Source: Clostridiaceae bacterium (GTDB lineage: Bacteria; Bacillota; Clostridia; Oscillospirales; Acutalibacteraceae). From it: a stretch of DNA of 7,879 nucleotides. The stretch is from positions 1 to 7,879 of the forward strand of contig JAEDKI010000089.1 of assembly GCA_016295895.1 (NCBI GenBank), given 5' to 3'. The translations under genes were made by a program, and so were the position numbers. The notes below the pieces were generated by a model. That model was not told the origin of the DNA and searched no databases. It saw nothing but the letters and a program-made list of their open reading frames with translations. Every line of letters begins with the position of its first letter. Position 1 is the stretch's first letter. Shown here in pieces: positions 1 through 5,009 of the stretch.

Positions 1-1
1 A

Positions 2-298
2 TTAAAGAAATCCTTGGAAGGGTTGATTGATTCTTTATACAGACCATCAACACATATAAGTTCAGATTATAAGAATTGGATTGCGATTCTTGATTTGAAA
101 ACTTGTTCAGAATGCAGAAACCTGCATGGAAAGATTTACTGTTTGGAAGAAATACCCGAATCCGAACCGCCTCTTCACGAACGTTGCCGTTGTGTAATCA
201 AAAATATGGATGCTGCTTTTATCGGAACAGCAACAAAAGACGGGATAAACGGTGCAGATGTATATGTTTCAATAAACGGAAATTTCCCTTCGGATTAA
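2..298 (+). CDS. Partial MuF-type phage head protein C-terminus joined to a truncated barnase-like domain (probable remnant)
   Basis: The frame is open to the left edge, so the true start is probably outside the window; a TTG at 14 is the first in-window candidate but has no convincing ribosome site. The visible protein carries the arrangement NWIAILD..TCSECRNLHGKIY..PPLHERCRC. This is typical of the C-terminal domain of Mu F / SPP1 gp7-like minor head proteins, with its paired Cys and PxHxRCRC motif. Immediately after it, DGINGADVYVSINGNFPSD resembles the start of barnase-type ribonucleases (DG.AD.. ..LPD.YITK..A). The frame then stops at TAA (296-298), so the catalytic Glu, Arg and His of such a nuclease are absent. 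MuF domains fused to toxins are known from temperate phages of Firmicutes. The family match is from memory of motifs; the truncation reading is inference. No other phage gene or immunity gene is visible in the window. Confidence 0.55.
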   Translation, partial: LKKSLEGLIDSLYRPSTHISSDYKNWIAILDLKTCSECRNLHGKIYCLEEIPESEPPLHERCRCVIKNMDAAFIGTATKDGINGADVYVSINGNFPSD

Positions 299-316
299 AA
301 AATTTTTAAAATCCCC

Positions 317-347
317 TTGACTCTGACGCTGCGTCATGGTTTATAAT
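317..347 (+). promoter_or_regulatory. MerR-type promoter with 19-bp spacer and operator palindrome
   Basis: The -35 TTGACT (317-322) and a perfect -10 TATAAT (342-347) are separated by 19 bp, the overlong spacing typical of promoters activated by MerR-family proteins through DNA distortion. Between them lies a perfect inverted repeat, TGACGC-T-GCGTCA (324-336), a likely operator. The A/T tract just upstream (about 296-311) could act as an UP element. The promoter faces the MerR gene that starts at 370, which points to autoregulation as described for tipA. Confidence 0.85.
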
Positions 348-369
348 TGCCTCAAGAGGTGAAGAAACA

Positions 370-1107
370 ATGAAAATGCAAATCAAGGAATTTGCCGCCC
401 TTTGCGGAGTCAGCGTGCGCACGCTGCACTATTACGATGAAATCGGGCTTTTGAAGCCGCCTTTTGTTGACGAACAAAACGGATACAGATTTTATGACGA
501 ACGGTCTCTTGAGCGGATGCTCGAAATACTGTTTTACCGTGAGCTGGATTTTCCTTTGAAAAGCATTCTTGAGATTCTTTCATCTCCCGATTATGACAAA
601 AAAGAGGCTTTCAGAAAGCAGAAAGAGCTGTTGACGCTCAAAAAGAAGCGGCTGGAGCGGCTCATTTCCGCCCTTGATGAAGCCGAACAAGGAGGAATAC
701 CGATGAACACATTCAACAATAACGAATATGAGACGGCACGCAAGAAATATGCCGATGAAGCAAAACAGCGTTGGGGCGGCACGGAAGCCTACAAGGAAAG
801 TCAGGCAAAAACCGCAGGCTATTCCAAGGAAAAATGGGAAGATGTCAACTCGGGAATGAACAGCATTCTTGCAGAATTTGCGGATTGCAAAAAAAGCGGC
901 GCAAATCCCGTGGATGAGTCTGCACAGTCGCTCGTCAAAAAGCTTCAGCAATATATAACCGATAATTTCTACACCTGCACAAACGAAATTCTTGCGGGTC
1001 TCGGTGAAATGTATGTTGCCGATGAACGCTTCAGGCAAAACATCGATAAGCACGGCGAAGGCACGGCAGAATTCATCTCCGCCGCAGTCAGAATTTATTG
1101 TAACTGA
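370..1107 (+). CDS. MerR family transcriptional regulator with TipAS-type ligand-binding domain
   Basis: A 245-residue protein of the TipAL/Mta class. Residues 2-70 are the MerR winged helix-turn-helix (IKEFAALCGVSVRTLHYYDE, then GLL.P and NGYR.Y). Residues about 75-108 are a Lys/Glu/Leu-rich dimerisation helix. Residues about 113-245 match the TipAS antibiotic-recognition fold (YADEAKQRWGGTEAY, then GLGEMYVADERF..NID). In TipAL this domain binds thiopeptides and other cyclic peptides and switches on transcription. As I recall the TipAL sequence, its covalent-binding Cys214 sits in TCLGEMYV; here that position is Gly210 (AGLGEMYV), while Cys203 corresponds to Cys207. Non-covalent ligand sensing is therefore more likely. 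The ATG is preceded by AAGAGGTG (354-361) at good spacing. The gene is monocistronic between its own promoter and a terminator, with no drug pump adjacent, so its targets beyond itself are unknown. Confidence 0.93.
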   Translation: MKMQIKEFAALCGVSVRTLHYYDEIGLLKPPFVDEQNGYRFYDERSLERMLEILFYRELDFPLKSILEILSSPDYDKKEAFRKQKELLTLKKKRLERLISALDEAEQGGIPMNTFNNNEYETARKKYADEAKQRWGGTEAYKESQAKTAGYSKEKWEDVNSGMNSILAEFADCKKSGANPVDESAQSLVKKLQQYITDNFYTCTNEILAGLGEMYVADERFRQNIDKHGEGTAEFISAAVRIYCN

Positions 1108-1123
1108 TTTTCGTTATTCGGAT

Positions 1124-1159
1124 TTCCCGCAGACCGTTGCCGGTTTGCGGGAATTTTTT
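1124..1159 (+). terminator. Rho-independent terminator of the MerR gene
   Basis: An 8-bp stem, TTCCCGCA (1124-1131) with TGCGGGAA (1146-1153), continues past one mismatch into ACCG/CGGT around a TTGC loop. It is followed by six T (1154-1159). It lies 17 bp after the MerR stop codon and separates that gene from the next promoter. Confidence 0.9.
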
Positions 1160-1164
1160 ATGAA

Positions 1165-1193
1165 TTGAAAAGTTGTTTTATATGTGGTATTAT
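1165..1193 (+). promoter_or_regulatory. Sigma-A type promoter for the rhodanese lipoprotein gene
   Basis: The -35 TTGAAA (1165-1170) and -10 TATTAT (1188-1193) are 17 bp apart, with a TGG extended -10 directly upstream of the hexamer. The start codon at 1238 lies about 45 bp downstream. Position just after the preceding terminator supports an independent unit. Confidence 0.7.
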
Positions 1194-1237
1194 TATCGTG
1201 AACAGACGGATTATCCGATGAAACGAGGGTATATATT

Positions 1238-1645
1238 ATGAAAAAGCTTTTAGTGTTGGTATTATTGCCGTTAATGCTTGTCATATTTGCGTCCTGCACT
1301 CAAGCTGAAAAGGAAAACACACGGGAAACAACCGACTATCTGAATATCTCCGCACAGGAAGCAAAGAAAATTATGGACAGCGAAACGGGATATGTCATTC
1401 TCGATGTCCGAACCGAGGAAGAATTCGCCGAGGGTCACATTCCCGGGGCAATTCTGATTCCCGATTATGAGATTGAGTCAAAGGCAGAGCAAATTCTCAC
1501 GGATAAAAACCAACTCATTCTGGTTTATTGCCGCAGCGGCAGACGAAGCAAAATTGCCTCCGAAGCCCTTATTTCGCTCGGCTACACCAACATCAGGGAG
1601 TTCGGCGGAATCATTGACTGGCCTTATGAAACCGTCAGCGATTGA
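1238..1645 (+). CDS. Rhodanese-like domain lipoprotein
   Basis: A 135-residue exported protein. Residues 1-20 form a lipoprotein signal: a KK start, a hydrophobic core (about 4-17), then FASC with Cys20 as the predicted lipidated residue. The mature part is a single rhodanese domain, about residues 34-133. It shows ILDVRTEEEFAEGHIPGA (54-71) and the active-site loop YCRSGRRS with catalytic Cys98, then the late motif GYTNIREFGGIIDWP. Rhodaneses transfer sulfane sulfur or carry persulfides. With an intact CRSGRRS loop this one is probably catalytically competent, and being lipidated it should act on the outer face of the membrane. The substrate is unknown. GAGGG (1225-1229) sits 8 bases before the ATG. 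It has its own promoter; the only possible partner is the 26-codon ORF downstream. Confidence 0.92.
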   Translation: MKKLLVLVLLPLMLVIFASCTQAEKENTRETTDYLNISAQEAKKIMDSETGYVILDVRTEEEFAEGHIPGAILIPDYEIESKAEQILTDKNQLILVYCRSGRRSKIASEALISLGYTNIREFGGIIDWPYETVSD

Positions 1646-1682
1646 CGGAATATCATCAAATCCGAATCACGGAGGTATTGTT

Positions 1683-1763
1683 ATGCTTGAGCTTGATATC
1701 GAACAGTTCCGGAAAGAGCAATCCTGCCGCCGTAAATATTTTTATTTTACTCTCCCGTGTTGA
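1683..1763 (+). CDS. Possible small ORF (26 aa), function unknown
   Basis: An ATG at 1683 follows a strong GGAGGT ribosome site (1671-1676) at 6-base spacing, 37 bases after the rhodanese stop. It encodes MLELDIEQFRKEQSCRRKYF followed by YFTLPC, then TGA: a charged amphipathic start, a basic SCRRK segment and a second Cys at the C-terminus. I do not recognise it. It could be a genuine small protein co-transcribed with the rhodanese gene, or the preserved start of a larger gene lost by deletion. The initiation signal is much better than expected by chance, but the coding evidence rests on that alone. Confidence 0.35.
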   Translation: MLELDIEQFRKEQSCRRKYFYFTLPC

Positions 1764-1781
1764 GAAACAAAACCGTATAAC

Positions 1782-1810
1782 AGCAATCAGGTTATCGATT
1801 TGCTTTTTTT
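1782..1810 (+). terminator. Weak rho-independent terminator after the rhodanese unit
   Basis: AGCAATC (1782-1788) pairs with GATTTGCT (1797-1804) with one bulged T, around an 8-base loop, and runs into seven T (1804-1810). It would end + strand transcription from the rhodanese gene and the small ORF just before the convergent symporter terminator. Confidence 0.55.
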
Positions 1811-1811
1811 G

Positions 1812-1846
1812 AAAAAAAGAGCCGCATCGTCAAGATGCAGCTCTTT
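1812..1846 (-). terminator. Rho-independent terminator of the symporter gene
   Basis: A stem of AAAGAGC (1816-1822) with GCTCTTT (1840-1846) continues through one C/A mismatch into GCATC/GATGC around a five-base loop. Read on the minus strand it runs into a T tract made by the A run 1812-1818. It begins 7 bases past the symporter stop codon. Confidence 0.9.
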
Positions 1847-1852
1847 GTTTGT

Positions 1853-3391
1853 TTATTCTTGATTAATATATGCTTCCGCTTCGGCCTGAAGCTCCGGGTC
1901 ATTTGAGAGAATCGGCTTTTCATCCTTGTTTCTGCACTTGCGGTCAACATAGTTTTTCGTGATTTTCATAACAAGCGGGAACAGAACGATAACGCCGATA
2001 AGGTTCGGTATCATCATAAGTCCGTTGAAGGTGTCCGAAATATCCCATGCAAGCGAGGATGTCATAACTGCGCCGAAAATGACCGTGCAGACATGAATAA
2101 TCTTGAAAACAATTGTTGTTTTTGTGCCGAAAAGATATTCCCACGCCTTTGAGCCGTAATGCGACCAGCCGAGAACGGTTGTGAACGCAAAGAGGAACAT
2201 TGCAATTGCAATGAACTTTTCGCCGATATTTCCCCATGAGAAAACGCTGTTGAAAGCACCCGCAACAAGGGTTGCATCGGAGAAGCCTTCGGCGCATGCG
2301 CCTGTCTTTGCGTCAAACACACCTGAAGTCAGAACAACGAGAGCAGTCATTGTGCAGACAATCATTGTGTCTGCAAAAACCTCAAATACGCCCCACATAC
2401 CCTGCTTGACAGGCTCTCTGACATTGGAATTCGAGTGAACCATAACCGAAGAGCCGAGGCCTGCTTCGTTTGAGAAAACGCCACGCTTGAAGCCCTGAGT
2501 TACTGCGGCGCTGATTGCCGCACCGAGAGTTCCGCCGACAAAGGCTTCGGGCTTGAACGCATTGACAAAAATCGATTTGAATGCGGGGATAATCTGAGAA
2601 TAGTTAACGCCGATAATAATAAGACTGCCTGCGATAAAGAGGATTATCATAAAGGGAACGATTTTTTCGGCAACCGATGCAATTCTTTTAAGTCCGCCGA
2701 GAGTGATAAGCGCAACAAGCGCCATGATAACAACGCCGATAATAAGCTTATAGAGCGAAACGCCGCCGAAAACCTGAACCGACGAGAGCGATTCAATTTC
2801 AAAAGCAGAGGCGATATTCGCAACGATCTTGTTTACCTGACCCATGCTTCCGATTCCGAAGGAGGCAAGCATTGTGAAGATGCAGAAAAGAAAAGCGAGT
2901 ATTTTTCCGATGGTTTTGCAGCCCTTTTTACTGCCGAGGCCGTAACGCAGATAATACATTGCGCCGCCCGACCATTCGCCGTTATCATTGCGGCGGCGGA
3001 AATAGATGCCCAGAACATTTTCGGAAAAGTTTGTCATCATGCCGAAAAATGCCGCAATCCACATCCAGAAAACTGCGCCTGCACCGCCTATGCAAATTGC
3101 CGCCGCAACGCCCGCAATGTTGCCCGTGCCGACGGTTGCCGCAAGAGCCGTGCAAAGAGCCTGAAACGGCGAAATTGCGCCCTTTTCTTTTGTGTGGCCG
3201 ATAACGCTCTTTTTGAAAATACTGCCTATTGTGTTTTTCCACCACAAACCGATGTGCGAAACCTGAAAGAACTTCGTGCAGCAGGTCATCAGAATGCCCG
3301 TGCCGATGAGCAGGAGCAAACCGAATTTGCCCCAGACAACGCCGTTGACGGAATCGTTGATTTCCGCAACTCTGTTAAAAAAAGCTTCCAT
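1853..3391 (-). CDS. AGCS family sodium:amino-acid symporter (probable glycine/alanine importer)
   Basis: A 512-residue polytopic membrane protein of the alanine or glycine:cation symporter (AGCS) family, within the usual family length. Landmarks are GTGNIAGVAAAICIGGAG (88-105), GGAMYYLRYGLG (142-153), the signature-like FKRGVFSNEAGLGSS (301-315) with REPVKQGMW (325-333), and FTTVLGWSHYG (403-413). There are about ten or eleven hydrophobic segments and a charged cytoplasmic tail (about 479-512). AGCS proteins couple uptake of small neutral amino acids to sodium. The tandem glycine riboswitch in the leader says the relevant solute is probably glycine. The start chosen is the ATG ending at 3391, preceded by GGAGGAAGA (3395-3403); a longer in-frame ORF runs through the leader terminator and riboswitch and is not credible. 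It is a single-gene unit, with a terminator 7 bases past the stop. Confidence 0.95.
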   Translation of the reverse strand: MEAFFNRVAEINDSVNGVVWGKFGLLLLIGTGILMTCCTKFFQVSHIGLWWKNTIGSIFKKSVIGHTKEKGAISPFQALCTALAATVGTGNIAGVAAAICIGGAGAVFWMWIAAFFGMMTNFSENVLGIYFRRRNDNGEWSGGAMYYLRYGLGSKKGCKTIGKILAFLFCIFTMLASFGIGSMGQVNKIVANIASAFEIESLSSVQVFGGVSLYKLIIGVVIMALVALITLGGLKRIASVAEKIVPFMIILFIAGSLIIIGVNYSQIIPAFKSIFVNAFKPEAFVGGTLGAAISAAVTQGFKRGVFSNEAGLGSSVMVHSNSNVREPVKQGMWGVFEVFADTMIVCTMTALVVLTSGVFDAKTGACAEGFSDATLVAGAFNSVFSWGNIGEKFIAIAMFLFAFTTVLGWSHYGSKAWEYLFGTKTTIVFKIIHVCTVIFGAVMTSSLAWDISDTFNGLMMIPNLIGVIVLFPLVMKITKNYVDRKCRNKDEKPILSNDPELQAEAEAYINQE

Positions 3392-3419
3392 GTGTCTTCC
3401 TCCGAAACTGAAATATAAT

Positions 3420-3451
3420 AAAAAAAGTCGGATTACGGGGCGTAATCCGAC
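3420..3451 (-). terminator. Leader terminator: expression platform of the glycine riboswitch
   Basis: A perfect 11-bp stem (3427-3437 with 3441-3451) has a three-base loop and is followed on the minus strand by seven U (A run 3420-3426). It lies between the second glycine aptamer and the symporter ribosome site, so it is the likely point of glycine-controlled premature termination. Confidence 0.92.
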
Positions 3452-3489
3452 AAAAAGCAACAAAATTATTCCGATAAACGGAAATATAA

Positions 3490-3650
3490 AACTTTGTCCT
3501 TTTGCCTGAGAGATTAGCGGAAACCCGCTTTGCCCCTTCGGCACTCAATTTAATGAGCTTCTCCAAAGTTATGTCCGTTTGCAGTCCTTTTCCCTTTCGG
3601 GAAGCCTGAGAGCGTTACTCCTTCGGCAGCTTTTTGCTTCTTCTGCAAAC
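3490..3650 (-). promoter_or_regulatory. Tandem glycine riboswitch (two aptamers)
   Basis: Read on the minus strand, aptamer 1 (3650 to 3577) has a perfect 8-bp P1, GTTTGCAG with CTGCAAAC, and the conserved cores GCCGAAGGAGTAACG, CTCTCAGGC and AAAAGGAC. After a six-base linker GGACAT (3576-3571), aptamer 2 (3570 to 3490) has a 7-bp P1, AACTTTG with CAAAGTT, and the cores GTGCCGAAGGGGCAAAGCG, TCTCTCAGGC and AAAAGGAC. These are the hallmark conserved elements of the glycine (gcvT-type) riboswitch, in the usual two-aptamer arrangement with a short linker. It senses glycine and controls the symporter gene through the terminator at 3420-3451. Both aptamers look intact. Confidence 0.96.
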
Positions 3651-3669
3651 ATCATTCATAATTTCGTTC

Positions 3670-3698
3670 ATTATAACACCGTTGATAGCAAAATGCAA
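3670..3698 (-). promoter_or_regulatory. Promoter of the glycine riboswitch-symporter transcript
   Basis: On the minus strand, the -35 TTGCAT (3693-3698) and a perfect -10 TATAAT (3670-3675) are 17 bp apart, with a TGT extended -10. Transcription should begin near 3663, about a dozen bases before the first P1 strand of aptamer 1. Confidence 0.85.
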
Positions 3699-3737
3699 CA
3701 GTTTTTTTGATTTTTATCAAGGATTTGAATTTCAGGC

Positions 3738-3774
3738 AAAAATAACCCTTGGAATCGTTGAGATTCCAAGGGTT
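3738..3774 (-). terminator. Rho-independent terminator of the rplM-rpsI operon
   Basis: A perfect 13-bp stem (3744-3756 with 3762-3774) with a five-base loop. On the minus strand it is followed by A and then five U (A run 3738-3742). It lies 25 bases past the rpsI stop codon and just upstream of the symporter promoter, isolating the two units. Confidence 0.92.
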
Positions 3775-3799
3775 TTCGATAATCCCCATTCGGGATAAA

Positions 3800-4198
3800 T
3801 TATCTCTTTGAGAACTGGGGTGCACGGCGAGCACCTTTGAGACCGTATTTCTTTCTTTCTTTCATTCTGGGGTCTCTGGTGAGGAAGCCTGCCTTCTTGA
3901 GAGCGGGACGAAGGTTCTCGTCATACTGAAGAAGTGCACGGGCGATTCCGTGACGGATTGCGCCTGCCTGGCCTGTAACTCCGCCGCCGCCTACACGGCA
4001 AACGATGTCAAACTTCTCTGCTGTGTCTGTGAGAGCGAGAGGCTGACGAACGATGAGCTTGAGGGTTTCAAGACCGAAATAATCGTCGATATCTCTGTCA
4101 TTGATTGTGATTTTGCCTGTGCCTGCATAAACACGGACTCTGGCAACCGAGCTCTTTCTGCGGCCTGTGCCGTAGAAATAAGGATTTGAATCGTACAT
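3800..4198 (-). CDS. rpsI: 30S ribosomal protein S9
   Basis: A 132-residue protein of normal S9 length (about 130). It shows YGTGRRKSSVARV near the N-terminus, the S9 signature GGGVTGQAGAIRHGIARAL (71-89), DPRMKERKKYGLKGARRAPQ and the canonical basic tail ending SKR. That tail reaches the ribosomal P-site and contacts the tRNA anticodon stem-loop. The protein belongs to the head of the small subunit. The ATG ending at 4198 follows a GGGAGG ribosome site (4208-4213) at 9-base spacing. It lies 19 bases downstream of rplM in the conserved rplM-rpsI order and ends at a strong terminator. Nothing unusual is seen. Confidence 0.99.
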   Translation of the reverse strand: MYDSNPYFYGTGRRKSSVARVRVYAGTGKITINDRDIDDYFGLETLKLIVRQPLALTDTAEKFDIVCRVGGGGVTGQAGAIRHGIARALLQYDENLRPALKKAGFLTRDPRMKERKKYGLKGARRAPQFSKR

Positions 4199-4217
4199 TA
4201 TTTATAGCCTCCCTTTC

Positions 4218-4646
4218 TTAAAATTCCCATGCTTCGGGCTTCTGGGCGGCATGAACATGCTCAGCGCCTTTGAATACACGAAGTCTGGTGAGTGCCTTGC
4301 GGCCGATAACGGTATCGGGAACCATGCCTTTAACGGCAAGAGTCATTGCAAAGTCGGGTCTTGTCTTCATAAGAGTGCTGTATTTAACCTCTTTGAGATG
4401 GCCGATATAGCCGGTGTGATGATAATACATTTTCTGATCAAGCTTTGCGCCGGTCAGAACTGCCTTTTCAGCGTTGATGATGATAACATGATCGCCGCAG
4501 TCAGCATTAGGGGTGAAAATGGGCTTGTGCTTGCCTCTGAGAAGCTTTGCAGCTTCAGCAGCAACTCTGCCCATCGGCTTACCTGCTGCATCAAGCACAT
4601 ACCACTTGCGGGTGATGTCGCCCGCTTTAGGCATATAAGTTGACAT
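4218..4646 (-). CDS. rplM: 50S ribosomal protein L13
   Basis: A 142-residue protein, the standard L13 length. It begins MSTYMPKAGDITRKWYVLDA and contains GRVAAEAAKLLRGKHKP (26-42), DHVIIINAEK (52-61), YYHHTGYIGHLK (74-85) and the family signature region KGMVPDTVIGRKAL through RLRVFKGAEHVHAAQKP (106-137). L13 is an early-assembling large-subunit protein that binds 23S rRNA. The start at 4646 is chosen because GGAGG (4654-4658) lies 7 bases upstream; an in-frame extension to 4691 would cross the promoter -10 and is rejected. It is the first gene of a two-gene operon with rpsI. The leader is only about 28 bases, too short for the L13 autoregulatory leader known in some Firmicutes. Confidence 0.99.
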   Translation of the reverse strand: MSTYMPKAGDITRKWYVLDAAGKPMGRVAAEAAKLLRGKHKPIFTPNADCGDHVIIINAEKAVLTGAKLDQKMYYHHTGYIGHLKEVKYSTLMKTRPDFAMTLAVKGMVPDTVIGRKALTRLRVFKGAEHVHAAQKPEAWEF

Positions 4647-4681
4647 AACTTTTCCTCCGTTTATTTTTTTCGTGCTTGCAT

Positions 4682-4710
4682 ATCTTATCACACCGGCGGA
4701 AATATGTCAA
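4682..4710 (-). promoter_or_regulatory. Strong promoter of the rplM-rpsI operon
   Basis: On the minus strand, a consensus -35 TTGACA (4705-4710) and -10 TAAGAT (4682-4687) are 17 bp apart, with a TGA extended -10. The start of transcription is predicted near 4675. This is the best -35 of the protein-gene promoters in the window, as expected for ribosomal proteins. Confidence 0.9.
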
Positions 4711-4909
4711 TAGGTTTTTTTGAATTTTTTAATTTACATTCTGCAATCTCTCGTTTTCTCGCTTTTTCTCGTGTTTTCGGTGCAAAAGCTCACTTGCGAT
4801 TTACAAAAAAATATTTTAAATCATCAGTTGTTTTTCTCAAACTGACAATTTTGACAAAAAACAAGGATGAAATTTACAAAAAATTTTCAAACAAATTTAA
4901 CCTTTCATG
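4711..4909 (+). other. AT-rich divergent intergenic spacer with no gene seen
   Basis: This stretch lies between the rplM promoter and the LCP promoter. It holds T-rich and A-rich tracts, a short direct repeat of TTTTCTCG (4754-4761 and 4764-4771), and a small imperfect hairpin around 4825-4848 (CAGTTG with CAAACTG). The open frame across 4704-4913 is a low-complexity run rich in Phe and Lys with no ribosome site, so I do not call it a gene. Confidence 0.5.
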
Positions 4910-4938
4910 TTAACTTTTATCAAAATGTATGTTATAAT
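4910..4938 (+). promoter_or_regulatory. Promoter of the LCP gene
   Basis: The -35 TTAACT (4910-4915, four of six consensus bases) and a perfect -10 TATAAT (4933-4938) are 17 bp apart, with a TGT extended -10 compensating for the weaker -35. The predicted leader to the start codon is about 65 bases. Confidence 0.75.
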
Positions 4939-5009
4939 AATAATCCGAGTGAAAAATTATCGTTTTCTGCCCTTTTCGGGCAAATTTGAGATATATAAAG
5001 GTGATGGCT

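Noticed and set aside
293..316. AT-rich palindrome (GGATT...AATCC) as a terminator after the first frame
   Set aside because: The stem is almost all A-T and no T run follows it; it is better explained as A/T-rich sequence upstream of the MerR promoter.
580..1053. 157-codon minus-strand open frame opposite the MerR gene
   Set aside because: It is antisense to a clearly conserved MerR/TipAS protein and has no recognisable domain; a mirror-frame artefact.
3392..3544. In-frame N-terminal extension of the symporter to 3544
   Set aside because: It would be translated through the leader terminator and aptamer 2 of the glycine riboswitch, has no ribosome site, and the ATG ending at 3391 has GGAGGAAGA upstream.
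3950..4189. Plus-strand open frame over rpsI
   Set aside because: It is antisense to S9, with no homology or ribosome site.
4647..4680. L13 autoregulatory RNA leader upstream of rplM
   Set aside because: The predicted leader is only about 28 bases and shows no stable structure, so there is no room for the known leader motif.
4647..4691. 15-residue N-terminal extension of L13
   Set aside because: It overlaps the -10 box and the predicted transcription start; the ATG at 4646 has a good ribosome site and matches normal L13 length.
4749..4771. Three TCTCG units with about 10-bp spacing as a regulator-binding array
   Set aside because: The units are too short and degenerate in a T-rich spacer to distinguish from chance.
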